A stretch of 64,000 nt of DNA. Source: Eutypella sp. D-1. Its lineage: Eukaryota > Ascomycota > Sordariomycetes > Xylariales > Diatrypaceae. The DNA lies in contig JAJTTP010000017.1 of assembly GCA_023313575.1 (NCBI GenBank), positions 744,001 to 808,000 of the forward strand, in the 5' to 3' direction. Positions 23,074 through 34,486 of this stretch are shown here, piece after piece; position 1 is the first letter of the stretch; the number at the start of each line of letters is the position of its first letter. The translations under genes and the position numbers were made by a program. The notes under the pieces are model-generated. The model had not been told where the DNA came from, ran no database searches, and saw only the letters and a program-made list of their open reading frames with translations.

Positions 23074-25460
23074 ATGGACAGCGTAGCGCCGGAGATCCTG
23101 CACATCGTGTGCTCGTTCCTGAGCGTGATCGACATACCCAACTTCCGGCTCGTCGGCCGCGTCTTCGCGGACATCGGCGCTGCCTACATGCTGCCCGAGG
23201 TCACCTTCTTCATGAACCAGGCGGAGCTGGAGCGCCTGCGCGACATCTCGCTGCACCCCATATTCTCCCGCCATGTCACCTCCCTGACCTACTTCGCCTG
23301 GGCCCTCGACGACCCCAAGATTTCGCTGCACGAGTTCCTCGCCAGCTACAAGCGGGATCTGCACTGGTGGTGCGGCGTTGGCACCCAGAAGGGGGCCCCC
23401 CTGAGCAGGGACAAACTGCTGGTCGAGTACAGGAAGTACGAGGCTGCTGTCGACAAGCAGAAGGCCATCCTGGAGGCCGGGGCCGACCAGGCCATGTTGT
23501 GTGAGGTCATGCCGCGATTTCCTAATCTGCAGCAAATAACGATGTCTACAGGCGAAGAGGGTGTGTATAGGCTTTGCAGTACCCCCTGAAGGTTTACCTT
23601 GTAAACGCTGACAGCCCCGCAGTATGTGACTTGTCTCTGTCTACTTAAGGAACTTCAATTCGCTTGGTGTAGATTATAGCGCGTAAATGTATGGCGTGTC
23701 AATTTTTTGACCAGGAATTAGTTCTACGAGACGAAGTCGAAGAGAAGACCGACACCCCGGGACACCATCCTGAGGCCGCATAACTGCTATAACCTCGGCC
23801 CCACTGGCGTGAGGACCTTAGAGGCCCTGATGTCGGCGAACGCAGACGCTGGCTGCCGTATCAAGAGCTTCCGTGCTGGTGAACTGAGCTGGCGGTTCTT
23901 TAAGAGGAGTCCCAGCGACCTAGCACGCCTCTTCCTGCCGCTGGCGAACCTGACTCGTATCGAGCTGCTCGTCGGCGTCGATCTAGACGACCACCACGAT
24001 TCTATGGGCTGTCGGCGTGTGCTGGGCAAGGGCATCTTGCGGAATATCTTTAAATGCATCCCGCAGCTGGAAGCGCTCCACATCGAAGTCACCTCCTGGT
24101 AAGTGGGCCCCGACCGCTGCAGCCTCTTTCTAAGATTGCCTTGCACCTGGGCTGGACTCACCCAAGACCGGATTTACTCGTCGAGTTATGCGGTCAACAA
24201 CCATGTACCCTACTGAGTTATACATGAAGTGAATTGCTAATTGCGTGGCTGTAGGAGCGATGAGCACCAGGACCGCGCTGCTACTCTCAAGGATGTGTTC
24301 GAACCCGGCTTTCACTGGCCTAGCCTTAAAGAGCTGGGCATTGGCGGGCTATCCTGCGAGAGACAGGAGCTCATGCGGCTACTACGGCTGCACAAGGACA
24401 CGCTCCGTCACCTGTGTCTGAGCGGAGTCCACCTCCAGACGACGTCCTGGAGGAAACTTCTTCCGTGAGTATTTCTAGATTTCAACCCAGCTTCCTCCCA
24501 CTCGTCGACACTGCGATCGATCCCCTACTTTATTTGCTCTGATCTTCGATGTCATTTTACCTTGTACCGACGCATAGCTTACTTGTAAACAACAGGGATA
24601 TCAGGAAAACTCTGTATCTCACTCACGCCTGCATCTGCGGCGACTTGCACGGACAGACAGAGCCAGACGACGAGGATGAGGATGGCCACAATGCCGGCAG
24701 CGACGCCGGCGGTGATGGTTCGGAAGGGGTTACTTCGCATGATGTGTCATCGCTTATACCGGGCCTGCCGATCATGCCGCTGCACGGGGCGTCGTTTGCC
24801 GACGACCTTGAGTGCTGGGACCTGTCGCTGCCGGAGCTGGACGAGGACCCGATCCGTACCTCGGTCAACTGCTACCTCAGCGAGGGCGGGACGCTGTACC
24901 CGGACGCGCTGCCGCTCGACGAGTACGTCGCCGACGAACACTTCGATGAATACGTCGAGCCGTACCTCAAGGCGTGGCGGCGGAAACGGCGCCTGACCGA
25001 CGGCCTCCCGCTCCCCGCCGACTCCGACGACGAGTATACCGAATACTTCCCCTCCGACGAAGATTCCGACGATTCCGACTCTGATGACGAAGATTCCGAT
25101 GACGACGATGACGACGATGACGGCGATTACGAGTTCGGGACGCCCCGGTCGCTAGGGCCGGACGTCGGGTTGATGGCGGAAGGAGTGGCCGCCAACGACG
25201 ACGACGACGATAGCGAGGGAATCTGGGAAGACGTGAACTCGGAGGACGAAGACGAAGGAGGGGACGAGGACGAGGACGAGGACTTCTTCGAGGGCTTCGC
25301 GTATTCGGGCATGAGCGCCTTCGACGGTTACTTCGACTACGACGACGACGGCGCCGCCGGCGGCTACCCACCTGACCCCTTCGGCATGGATCAGGTGGAG
25401 TTCCTCCTCGCCGTGATCGCCAGCGAGGCCGCTGAGAATCTGGGGGTGGACTTTGCCTAG
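23074..25460 (+). CDS. F-box protein with leucine-rich middle and very acidic C-terminal tail
   Basis: Probable substrate adaptor of an SCF ubiquitin ligase. Proposed exons are 23074-23562, 23722-24098, 24255-24464 and 24596-25460, about 646 residues. The N-terminus starts with an F-box-like segment (PEILHIVCSFLSVIDIPNFR, about residues 5-24), in which the hydrophobic/Leu/Pro pattern would bind Skp1. The middle exons carry fungal F-box-family text such as NLGPTGVRTLEALMS and WPSLKELGIGGLS, suggesting LRR-like strands that recognise the substrate. The last exon encodes long Asp/Glu/Ser runs (DSDDSDSDDEDSDD and others), probably disordered and a casein-kinase-2 target type. The first intron is the least certain, because several GT donors and a TAG acceptor fit; I chose the phase-0 pair that avoids the in-frame stop at 23719-23721. 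The substrate is unknown. Confidence 0.78.
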
Positions 25461-27176
25461 GGCTAGGGCCGGCTGGCTAGGCCTGGGAATTGGTTTGGGT
25501 GGTCCTACATATTTACACATATGCACATATTGCCCCCCCCCCCTCCCCTGTAAGCGATCTATCCCGTATTTTCTTCACTCAAACCTGTCTAGCTACTTGG
25601 GAGAAGACAGGGTCCTTGCAGCATACCTTTAGCCCCCCATGTTGTCGCTCTCTACCTATTTATTTATCATGATGTATGTGAGTGAGTAGGAAGGAGATGA
25701 TAACAAAAAGCGAATTTATCGAGCTTAGCAAGTGGCTAGCTAGACAGCATAGTTGGTCTGTACGTACATACGTATGTAGTAGACAGGGGCGAGTAATTTA
25801 CAGTCACCAATCGAAAGCGTCATCACAGGACCAGTGGGATCTAGGGAATCAAGAACCTTGACACTCGCCGCACCCCCTTTCTTACTCATTAGGTGCAATG
25901 TCCTTTTTTCGGAACTCATTTCGTATCACCATGGGCAGTAAAGTAAGTGAAGTAGTAAAGGTAAAAGGTTTTAACCTAGCCTAATAAACCAGCTAAGCTG
26001 AGCTATGTAGCCTGCCTCTCTCTCTCTCTCTTCCTCTCTTTGCATTCCGTCTCGTCTTGTTCCTCTTGACCTATCTTTCGTCTCATATACAGCAGGTTGT
26101 GGGGGTAAAAACAAAAAAAGTGGTATTACACAGCGGGAATATCTTTCCCCTGCTTTCTTCTGCTCTCTCTCTCTTGTTCCTCTTTGCATCGCATCAAATC
26201 GCATCGCATCGCATCGTGCTAACAGGGGTGGGGTGGGGGTCCGGCACGGCAGCCATCTCATCTAGGATGGGAGCCGACGAGAACGGGGGAGGGGGGTGGA
26301 GGTTGAGAAGGGGTGTAAGAGAGAGCTAGGCCAGGTAGGTAGGTAGGTAGGTGGGTAGGCAGAAGAGAAAAGGGATGTAAAAAGAAACAAGAAAAGGTAT
26401 AGAAAAAGCCAACCAAGGGTCCTCTCTTTTTCCTACTCTTGTATTCTGTCTTTCCCTTCCTCCCTTCCGTTCGGTCTTCCTTTTGCGCTTAAGTAGCCCA
26501 ACCCCCTTTCTCTCCCTTCTCATATCCAGATATACGTCCCTCCTTCCCGTCCCATCCGTCTGTCCGTCCACTAATCCGGTCCGCCTAGTCATTCGTCGTC
26601 AAGAAATGGAAAAAGAAGGGGGTTGTGGTGAAAAGGGCGAATAGTAAGTAAGTGACCAGCAGCTCTCCAGCTATCGGCTTCAGAAAAGAAGAATCGAAAA
26701 AGATCGAAAATCAGAGAAAAATCAATCAAAATATAGGGTGAAGAAAAACAATCCACACCCTCATTCATCCTGCAACGCCTAACCTCATATATCGTGAATG
26801 AAAAAATCCTCGTAGAGGCAAGTGGGAGAAGAATAAGAAGGGATCGGGGAAAGCAGTCGAGACTTGGTTTAAGTAGAGACCGTCTTCGCGATAAAAGGCG
26901 TGGGGCAGGTGGTGGGTAGGTTAGTGTGATGTTGCTTCACCCATATTTCTATCCATCTCTTATGAGGTGGCTAATTAGCGAGAATGTGTGGTACCAAAAC
27001 GGGGATTATGAATTGCCGAGAACCGAGTCTCTTTTCTCTTCCCCTCTGCGCGACATCGCGCGGCCAACGGGTCAAATTCAAAAAGACCGGAGCACCATGT
27101 CCCACCAGAGCTCCTGGGCCTCATCGTCCAGCTCGCCGGCAGTTTCCAAGAATTCGAGGATCTCGCCCATTTCTTC
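25461..27176. other. Intergenic region with simple repeats between convergent genes
   Basis: About 1.7 kb between the F-box stop and the STE11 stop. It holds a C run (about 25532-25541), CT-rich microsatellite DNA (about 26010-26040 and 26160-26175), an imperfect GCATC repeat (about 26185-26215) and an AGGT tandem repeat (26333-26352). No conserved gene is recognised. It should contain both 3' UTRs. Confidence 0.5.
26333..26352. repeat. AGGT tetranucleotide microsatellite
   Basis: About five tandem AGGT units followed by GGGTAGGC, in the 3' region between the F-box and STE11 genes. The same AGGT word occurs singly in most intergenic stretches of the window. Confidence 0.85.
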
Positions 27177-30120
27177 CTAAGTGATGGGGGTCAAGAACGC
27201 GCTCAGCATGAGCTCGTCGGCGCTCGGGCGCAGGTTGTGGTCGATCTCGAAGGTCTGGCGCAGGAACTCCTGGGCCTCGGGGCTCGCGGACTCCGGGATC
27301 GTCGGCGACGCTTTGCCGCCGCCGATCTTGAAGATCGCCTGCAGCTGGCTGCAATCCGGGAACGGGTGGTTGCCTGTCATCATCTCCACTACCAGGCACC
27401 CAAGCGACCAGATGTCTGCCTTGCGCGTGTACGACGTCTGCTTTACCACTTCGGGCGCCATCCAGAACACGGATCCCTGCAGCGACGGGCGGTGCTTGTT
27501 ATTGTTTGCGCCGGAGAGTATGTTAGACGCCTCAAGCTTCTTGCTAATTCCGAAATCGGAGATCTTGATCGTGCCCTTGTTGTCGACCAGGATGTTGGCA
27601 CCTTTGATGTCTCGGTGGATGATGTCCTGGTTGTGCAAATACGAGAGCCCGTTCAAGATCTGGCGGACGAAGCTGCGTACGAGCGGCTCCGGGAGGGCGC
27701 CGTACGAGTTGAGCATCGTCTGCACCGAACCGCCGGGCACGTACTCCAGGAAAATGTTTAGGTGTTCCGCCGATGAGCTGCAGCCGAGGTACTGCACGAT
27801 GTTCGCGTGGCGGAGGTCGCGCAGGAGCGAGATCTCGCGCTTCAGGGCGTCGATCATGCTCTTCTTGCGGTGATCGTTCTGGCTATTGGCGCCCGGGGAC
27901 GGCGCCTCGACCTGTTTTACAGCGAGAAGCTCACCCGTGACGGCGTGTAGAGCCAGGTACACACAACCGAAGGAACCCTGGCCGATGAGGGCACCCTTCA
28001 TCCACTTGTTGTCATCCCAGGACTCGCCTGCCAGAAAACTCTGTAGCTCCGCATCCTCGTCCTCCCCATCCTCTCCCAACGCTTGGGCGAGTTCCTTGAT
28101 GGAACCGGAGCCCTGGGTGCTGGTCTCATCGAAGTAGCTCTGCTGGCGGACAAGGTTGCCGGCGGGATCAGTGAGGGTTACAGGGTTAGTGTCGGATCCG
28201 CTGTCCCCGAAGGAGACGTAGGAGCTCCGGTTCGGCTCAATGGGCGACTCCTCTCGTAGGGTGTCTAGTACGGAGGAGGCCACGGAATCTCTATAAGATG
28301 GCTGCAGACGACTTTGGGCATTGAGCGGTCTGACTTTGGCGAGCTGGTTGTTACCCTGCAGCCAAGTCTCGGCAATGCTGGGGATGGGCGGAGCGTCTTG
28401 AATGCTGGAGGCAAAACTCAGGTTGCTCGCGACACTCAGCCGGCTATTGACCTTGCTGAGTCGCGTCGATCGCCGCATGGAAAGCCGGGCGGTCCGGTCG
28501 ATCTCCTCTCGGGGGTGGTCGGGGAAATACGAGGTAAGGTCGGACGTGATCAGTTCACTAGGCGGTCTCAGCCCACCAAATTGCCGGAGTACGCCCCTTC
28601 TCCCGACGGTACTAGCCCTCGGATCATGAGGAGCAGGCCGTTCGAGATCCTTCGCGGTGTTTTCCAGGTTCTCCTCCCTGACCCGCAAAGAAATGGGTGA
28701 CATGGGCGTCTGCACGCCTAAAATCCTCTCTATCTTGCCTTGGGATCTCTTGTCCTGCTCGACAGCAGCGCGTGAATAACTCTGATTCGCCTCCTCCATG
28801 GCGATGCCGGCCGCTCGCTGCAGTTCTGCCTCTCCGGGCTCCCCAGAAGGCACCTTGCGAAGTATGAGACGGTTTCTCTCGGGTCGCTTCTCGTCCTTGA
28901 TAATACGCCACAATTCGGTATCGCCGAGACGCCGACATTGCTTAGGGTCGGGGTCGACACCGGCCAATACCCAGAAACAGTAGTTGCGGTCGTGGTCCTC
29001 GCGAAGGGCGAATTTCCGTAGAGTGACACGCATGACCTCCTCGCAGGTGTTGCATTCGGCGATCTTGACAACCTTGGTAACGCCGCCGGTAGAGATGACC
29101 CTGATGACATCTTGGCCCTGTGGTAGCGCAGCCATCAGCGAACCATCCACGCTTGATTGGTTTCTGGAATGGGTCATTACCAGACGACCGGGCTGAGAAG
29201 GCTCCGACGAAGCATGGCCCCTATTCATCGAGTTGGGCGTCGCATTGCTCATATAGGGCTGGTTCTGGGGATATCGCTGTTGGCGGACATTCCGTACATC
29301 GTTGCTGTTCGGGGGGAGAGGGGAACTCGGTCGCGAAGCCGGCTTATGAATCTCGATCACAGGATGATGGGACAAACCAGACACGTCGATCTGTCTCGAG
29401 TATCTCTTGTTCGTAGGCTTGGGTGTAGCGCGGCTGCTACTCGAGTTGGAGGGTCTCGGGGAGCCGGTCGACGAGGTGTACTGCATATCGAGACCGCCAA
29501 AGGAATCCTGCAAGGTCATTGCCATCATGTTAGAAGTAGATACTTGGCGAGAGCGGCCCATGAAGCAAGCACCTCTCCTCTCGATTATCTCTTCATCTCC
29601 TCGTTACCTCCCGTAACAAATTCAAAAATAAAAAAAATAAATAAATAGAAATCAAAGTAAAGAAAGGTAAAACAGAAACCGCAGGGACGAACAAACTCAC
29701 CCGATTACGCTTCTTCTGGTTTGCGTAGGCCTTGGTCCGAAGCTTCTTAATACCTAGAAATAACCGCACCCTATCGCCAACCTTCTCGATGCCCATCTCC
29801 TTCAGGACTTCCTTGTCCATCTCCAAGAGGTTCTCGCCATTAATATTGTTTCTCCGAAACAGTCTCTCATACTCGCCACACTTGACACTTCTCAGGTATT
29901 CGCACACCTGATCCTCGCTCCAGTTCTTAACTGCATCGGGTCCGTCGATGTCTGAGAATTCCGAGTCGGTCGGGCTCGTATAGGCTTGACCACCCTGAAG
30001 CGGAGGGACGGGGGCTCTCCTAGAGGGAGGCATATTCGAGGCCGGGGTATTAGAGACAAGAGTTGCACCACTCGAAGCCAGCGAGGCCGGAAACGAGGAC
30101 TTAGATGCTAACATGGCCAT
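27177..30120 (-). CDS. STE11: MAP kinase kinase kinase STE11 (SAM, RA-like and kinase domains)
   Basis: Top kinase of the pheromone/filamentation and, in many fungi, osmotic MAPK modules; it phosphorylates the STE7-type MAPKK with the STE50 adaptor. Two minus-strand exons, 29701-30120 and 27177-29507, give 916 residues. The intron (29508-29700) was placed because NQKKRNR joins DSFGGLDM in phase 0. Domains: SAM at about 65-128 (KNWSEDQVCEYL to RLFLGIKKLR), binding the STE50 SAM; a Ras-association-like domain at about 273-358 (VIRVISTGG to NRLILRKV); a Ser-rich regulatory linker; and a kinase domain at about 642-916. Key residues are GQGSFG, Lys671 (LLAVKQ), HRDIKGANIL with Asp773, DFG Asp791 and WMAPEVV. 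The protein ends directly after the kinase domain, as usual. The 5' leader contains GGT microsatellites. All catalytic residues are present. Confidence 0.96.
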
Positions 30121-30322
30121 CTTGCATAAAAGGAAAGGAACAAGAACAAGAAAAATAAAGGAATTAAAAGAGTTGGTATCGTTTAGGTCGACATATGGTA
30201 GGCTTTTTTTTCGGGACGGCTCGGGGCGGGTAGACGCAGTAGGGATGAACTTCTTTATGTTGAAGTTTTCTTTCTTTCTTGCGCGCCAGTAAGCGCAGTG
30301 GACGTACACACAAAGCGCTGCC

Positions 30323-30347
30323 GGTGGTGGTGGTGGTGGTGGTGGTG
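30323..30347. repeat. GGT trinucleotide microsatellite
   Basis: Eight GGT units in uninterrupted order, with a second interrupted GGT array near 30405-30435 and GTGAGA-like repeats at about 30463-30490. All lie upstream of the STE11 start, so they could fall in its 5' leader or promoter. Confidence 0.9.
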
Positions 30348-33300
30348 TAATGAAGTAAATGGTATATAAAGTGTGTAAACCGTGTAGACGGTGTGAGTGG
30401 TAGCGGTGGTGGTGGTGGTGACGGTGGTGGAGTGATAAGAGAAAAGGTGCCCGGTGCCCCAGGTGAGAGTGAGAGTGAGGGTGAGAGTGGGAGGGGGGGG
30501 GGGTGTATATTTCCTTCTGGTTTTGGGATACGTTGACAAAGTCTCACACCCACGCAGTTGATAAAACGATGAAACGAATTATTCCCCAGACGTACGTAGT
30601 ATGTACTAAAGTCGGTATGTATGTGTGTAGTAGATAAACGACTCGTTCGTTGCGGAGTTAATACCAGTAGCGGATCAAACAAACACACCAAACACACACA
30701 CCAATACCAACCAATTCTAATACCGATCGATTACCAGACAGATGGGAGACGAAGGACGGGGGTAGAAGACGCTTGTTGGTTGGCTAATGCTGCAGCTTAG
30801 CAAGAATGGGGAAGAGGCGGAGAGATTAAAAAAATAAAAAATAAAAAATTGGAGAGGGGGCCCTGCCCGCCTAGGTACTACTATAGTAAGATGTTTTAAG
30901 TGTTGTGTTGTCTACCTATTGTGACGGGCAAACGGGTATATCCTCTCTTGTCTGTCCTGGCTGTCCTGCCTTATTAGGTGATTGTGGTTAGGTTAGTTAC
31001 TTAAACTTGGAAAGGGAAGGGGAAAAAAAAGATGTTGTCGTGACAGGATTGCACGAGTTGAACGACTAACTTAATTCCCTAAAGTAACTAACTTGCCCGG
31101 CAACTAGTAGTTGATAGGTTTAGTTGGGTTTGGTTTGATGCTTGGGGGCCTTGCTTGAGGACAGGGCAAGAACAGGCAAGACCACCTGGGCAGGCTTGAG
31201 AATGTTATGAATAGCCCTCTTGGGAGCTGAACTTAAGACGAATGCGGTATGGGCCGTGAATAGGCTGGCGTGCTGAATGGGGTTTGCGGGTTTTAATGGG
31301 ACGTTATCGCGCCGGGCTGCATTGGCTTAGTTGGTTCCAAGGGCCCTTGGGAAGTTTCAGATAGCGGTTGGCGTGTGCCAACCAAAGCCGCCATTGGTCG
31401 CCAAAAGTGGATACCTAGGTACATGTATTTCGTAGTTACAGTATTTTTCTCTACTTGGTATTCTCGGACTGTGGGGACGGGAATTAATGGACGTTATCTA
31501 TTCCGTACCCAAAATGAGGGATAAGCCTTGGAAGGAAGGTTACTATCGTTGTTGCCCGTTACCTTACTCGAGTAACTATTAAAGTTGTAATTGAAGGGGT
31601 TTCGTTAGAGAGTTGATTCCTGGAGGCTCAAACACGATGCTTCCCAGTAGTTTTCCATAGGCCTAAATATGTACCTAGGTGTACCTAGGTGGCTTTACAC
31701 GTGAAGACGCAGGCGAAGGAAGGAGGTGGGAAGAAGCAGCGAGGTAGGTGCCCTAATAAGCGGGTAGGCTGACAACTCGAAGAGGAGGGAGGGGTCGCAA
31801 CCTCCTACTGTAGATAGATACCTACATACGTACCTAGTGAATTGAAGTCTACGGTTGCACAGATACCTTCCCGTCTGGCAATTTGGTGATAGTGACGAAC
31901 TGACGATAATGTAATGGTATACCTAAGTACATACAATACATACAATATGCCTAGGTATGCACAAAGCCATGCAGGTAGACCAGATAGGTACCTCCTCCTC
32001 CGCTTACTCATATATATACCTGCGTGTACTTAAGGTAAGCATGTATGTGAGTGACACTTTGACGGCCTGCATCTAATAGGAGGAATGCCCCCATACAACA
32101 TTGAACCAACTAGAGCTGATAACGGGCTACCTGATACAATGACATGGACAGTATGCCCGTCTATCCACTATGTAGGTCCAGGCTTCCAATTAACAGCCCG
32201 TGAAAGGGTCCAAAGGGTACGATAATAGAAATGCATACAAACATGTTCATGCGATAAATGCAGTCACGGTTACAACACCAATATCCACACGGCACAGCAT
32301 AGCAATAACTAATAAAATATATTGGCAGATTGGGGGAAGGGGAGGGGGGACTTTGGGGGAAAGCAGGGGGTGGAAGCGGCTTTTCTGCACATAATGCTAC
32401 ATCGGATCTCTCTCTGTCTATGGGTATGTATGCATGTAGGGCTATGTCGATACAAGATGCTACGTATGTGTAGTCATTGTAATCTACATACATAGAGACG
32501 GTACCTACATACCTAGGGTAGGTAAGGCGAGCGCTGAAAATTCGCGGCTGCGCGCAAGCAGAGGCGGGAATGCTTGGATTTTTGGAGATTTAAGGGTATC
32601 GCCTCTTGGCAACCCTCCCCTAACATACATCATATGTACATACCTCCTTTGGTGGTTACAATGGTTACAAGAGCCGAGCGACTGGACGGCGGCGGCGAAA
32701 CTCCTACATAGATCCTACTAATAGAGTGATGGGTGATGCTAGGCGATGCTGGGTGGTGAACGACGGTGGATGCTCATTGGATCATCCTGGGACTCCATCA
32801 CCCATCACGGCGCCAGCTGGATCGGCTGATCTCTGGAGCCGCGCGCGCGCCGTCGTCGCCGTCGCCGGGGAGGGGACGCGTTCTTCTTTCGTTCGTTCGG
32901 ACCCTGAATCTCCTTTTTTTCTTAACATCAACCCCCAAGATCCGTACATAGATAATATGTACATGTAATGTACGTCAAGTCAATTGAGCGCATGCATTGA
33001 TCTTCAGAGGTTATCAAATGGGCCACGGCCCATCCGTGAATGCTTTTCTGGGCTTTCGCCCATTTTCCTGGCCCGGCATGTCGATGGATCCGGCGGATCA
33101 CGGTATATCAAACGCGATGATCTTGGGGGATCAACTGCAAGATCTGCTTTGCTAGAAAATCCACCGCTTTTCTTCTTCCTTCCACCATCCATGCGGGTCG
33201 ACGCTAGGACTCCTTAAGGCTCTAAGATGGATCCTTCTAATGACTGTCCAAATGAGGAGAGTGAGGTCATAGGCTCTACTTAGTTAGATACCATCGTCAG

Positions 33301-34450
33301 AGCTTGTCCACTTATCCGTGTACAACATATCTACGTATGTAATGTAGTCACATGGGAAGGAAGAAAAATAGGGATGAAACGAAAGCCCCCAAATGCCGGG
33401 CCCAGCCTTGCGCACGTTGCAATCAACTCAATGATGATAATCATCGCGACCGTGCCACCATCCTCTCCACAACACTTGCCACCACTCAGCCTCACGTGTA
33501 CAGTGTGTCATGTCTTGCTTGGTGCGTGTTTGTGTGCGCCCTATCACGGCGCGTGGTGGGTGTTCGTGAAATGTATTCGAGGAAGCGCCGCTTGGCTCTG
33601 GGAGGACAATGGCGTCACTTGGCGATTCTTACATGAGAAGATCTACGAAGAATTCGCACCCCTACTAAGTATGTACTCCGTACCCTGCTATTGCAGTATC
33701 TATCTGCCTATCAACAACATATCTAGCCCGTAGTTACTAGACAGCGGCCACTGCCGACGCGCCCCTTTTTTTGTTTCAAAGAAACGAAGGCAAACGGGAT
33801 CTGTCCCCAAAACGACCCATACGTAGCCCTCTCGCTTCTGCTCCTTGCACCCTCGCAATCCGAGGCTTCGTGGCTTTTACATGCCTACGGAGTTCCTGCG
33901 TGCGTGGCCCTAGCAGGGCAAGGGGAGGATACCAAAAGAAAGAGAGAAAAAGCCGCCGCGCGCCGTGATTCCTCATCCAGATCAACTTTTTTGTGACGGG
34001 AGGGCGATCCGCCTAACACAGGTTTAGGTATGTATGTACCAAGCCAGGTCAGTCAGTCAGTCAAGTCAGGGGTGGAGAGGAACGGAGGGACGGGTGGGTT
34101 CGTTTACATGCAGGGATCTACCCAATCTTGAAACCCTCCTTTGTTTCGACATGCCCTAACGGGGCAAGAGGGCCAAGGAGGGTTTAAAAAGAACCACCAC
34201 CTCTATTCGCGCGCGCTCCGCCGCCCGGTAACCGCCGACCGACTGACTGGCCGACCGAACCAGGAGGAATTTGGACGGGCATGATCAGCAGGATCCAACG
34301 AACGAACAAAACGCACGACCGCCCATGACACCATCCCGTTTTATCAAGCCTGCCTATGTATGTAACAAAGAACAACCCAATCCTCTGCCGATTATCATTG
34401 TCCTGTGTGTTATGTCCATTCGATCATGTTGAAGGAGTGTGGGGATGTAG

Positions 34451-34486
34451 GTATGTATGTATGTATGTATGTATGTACGTATGTAG
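34451..34486. repeat. GTAT tetranucleotide microsatellite
   Basis: Near-perfect GTAT tandem repeat with one GTAC unit toward the end, within the long gene-free region. Confidence 0.9.

Noticed and set aside
29508..29561. ATG at 29561 as the start of the STE11 main exon
   Set aside because: It lies inside the intron. Splicing CGG to GAT at 29507 restores the SAM-domain exon and family-like text, so the true start is 30120.
30164..30697. Long minus-strand frame upstream of STE11 rich in Thr/Pro/Ser
   Set aside because: It translates GGT/GAGAGT microsatellites and has no conserved content.
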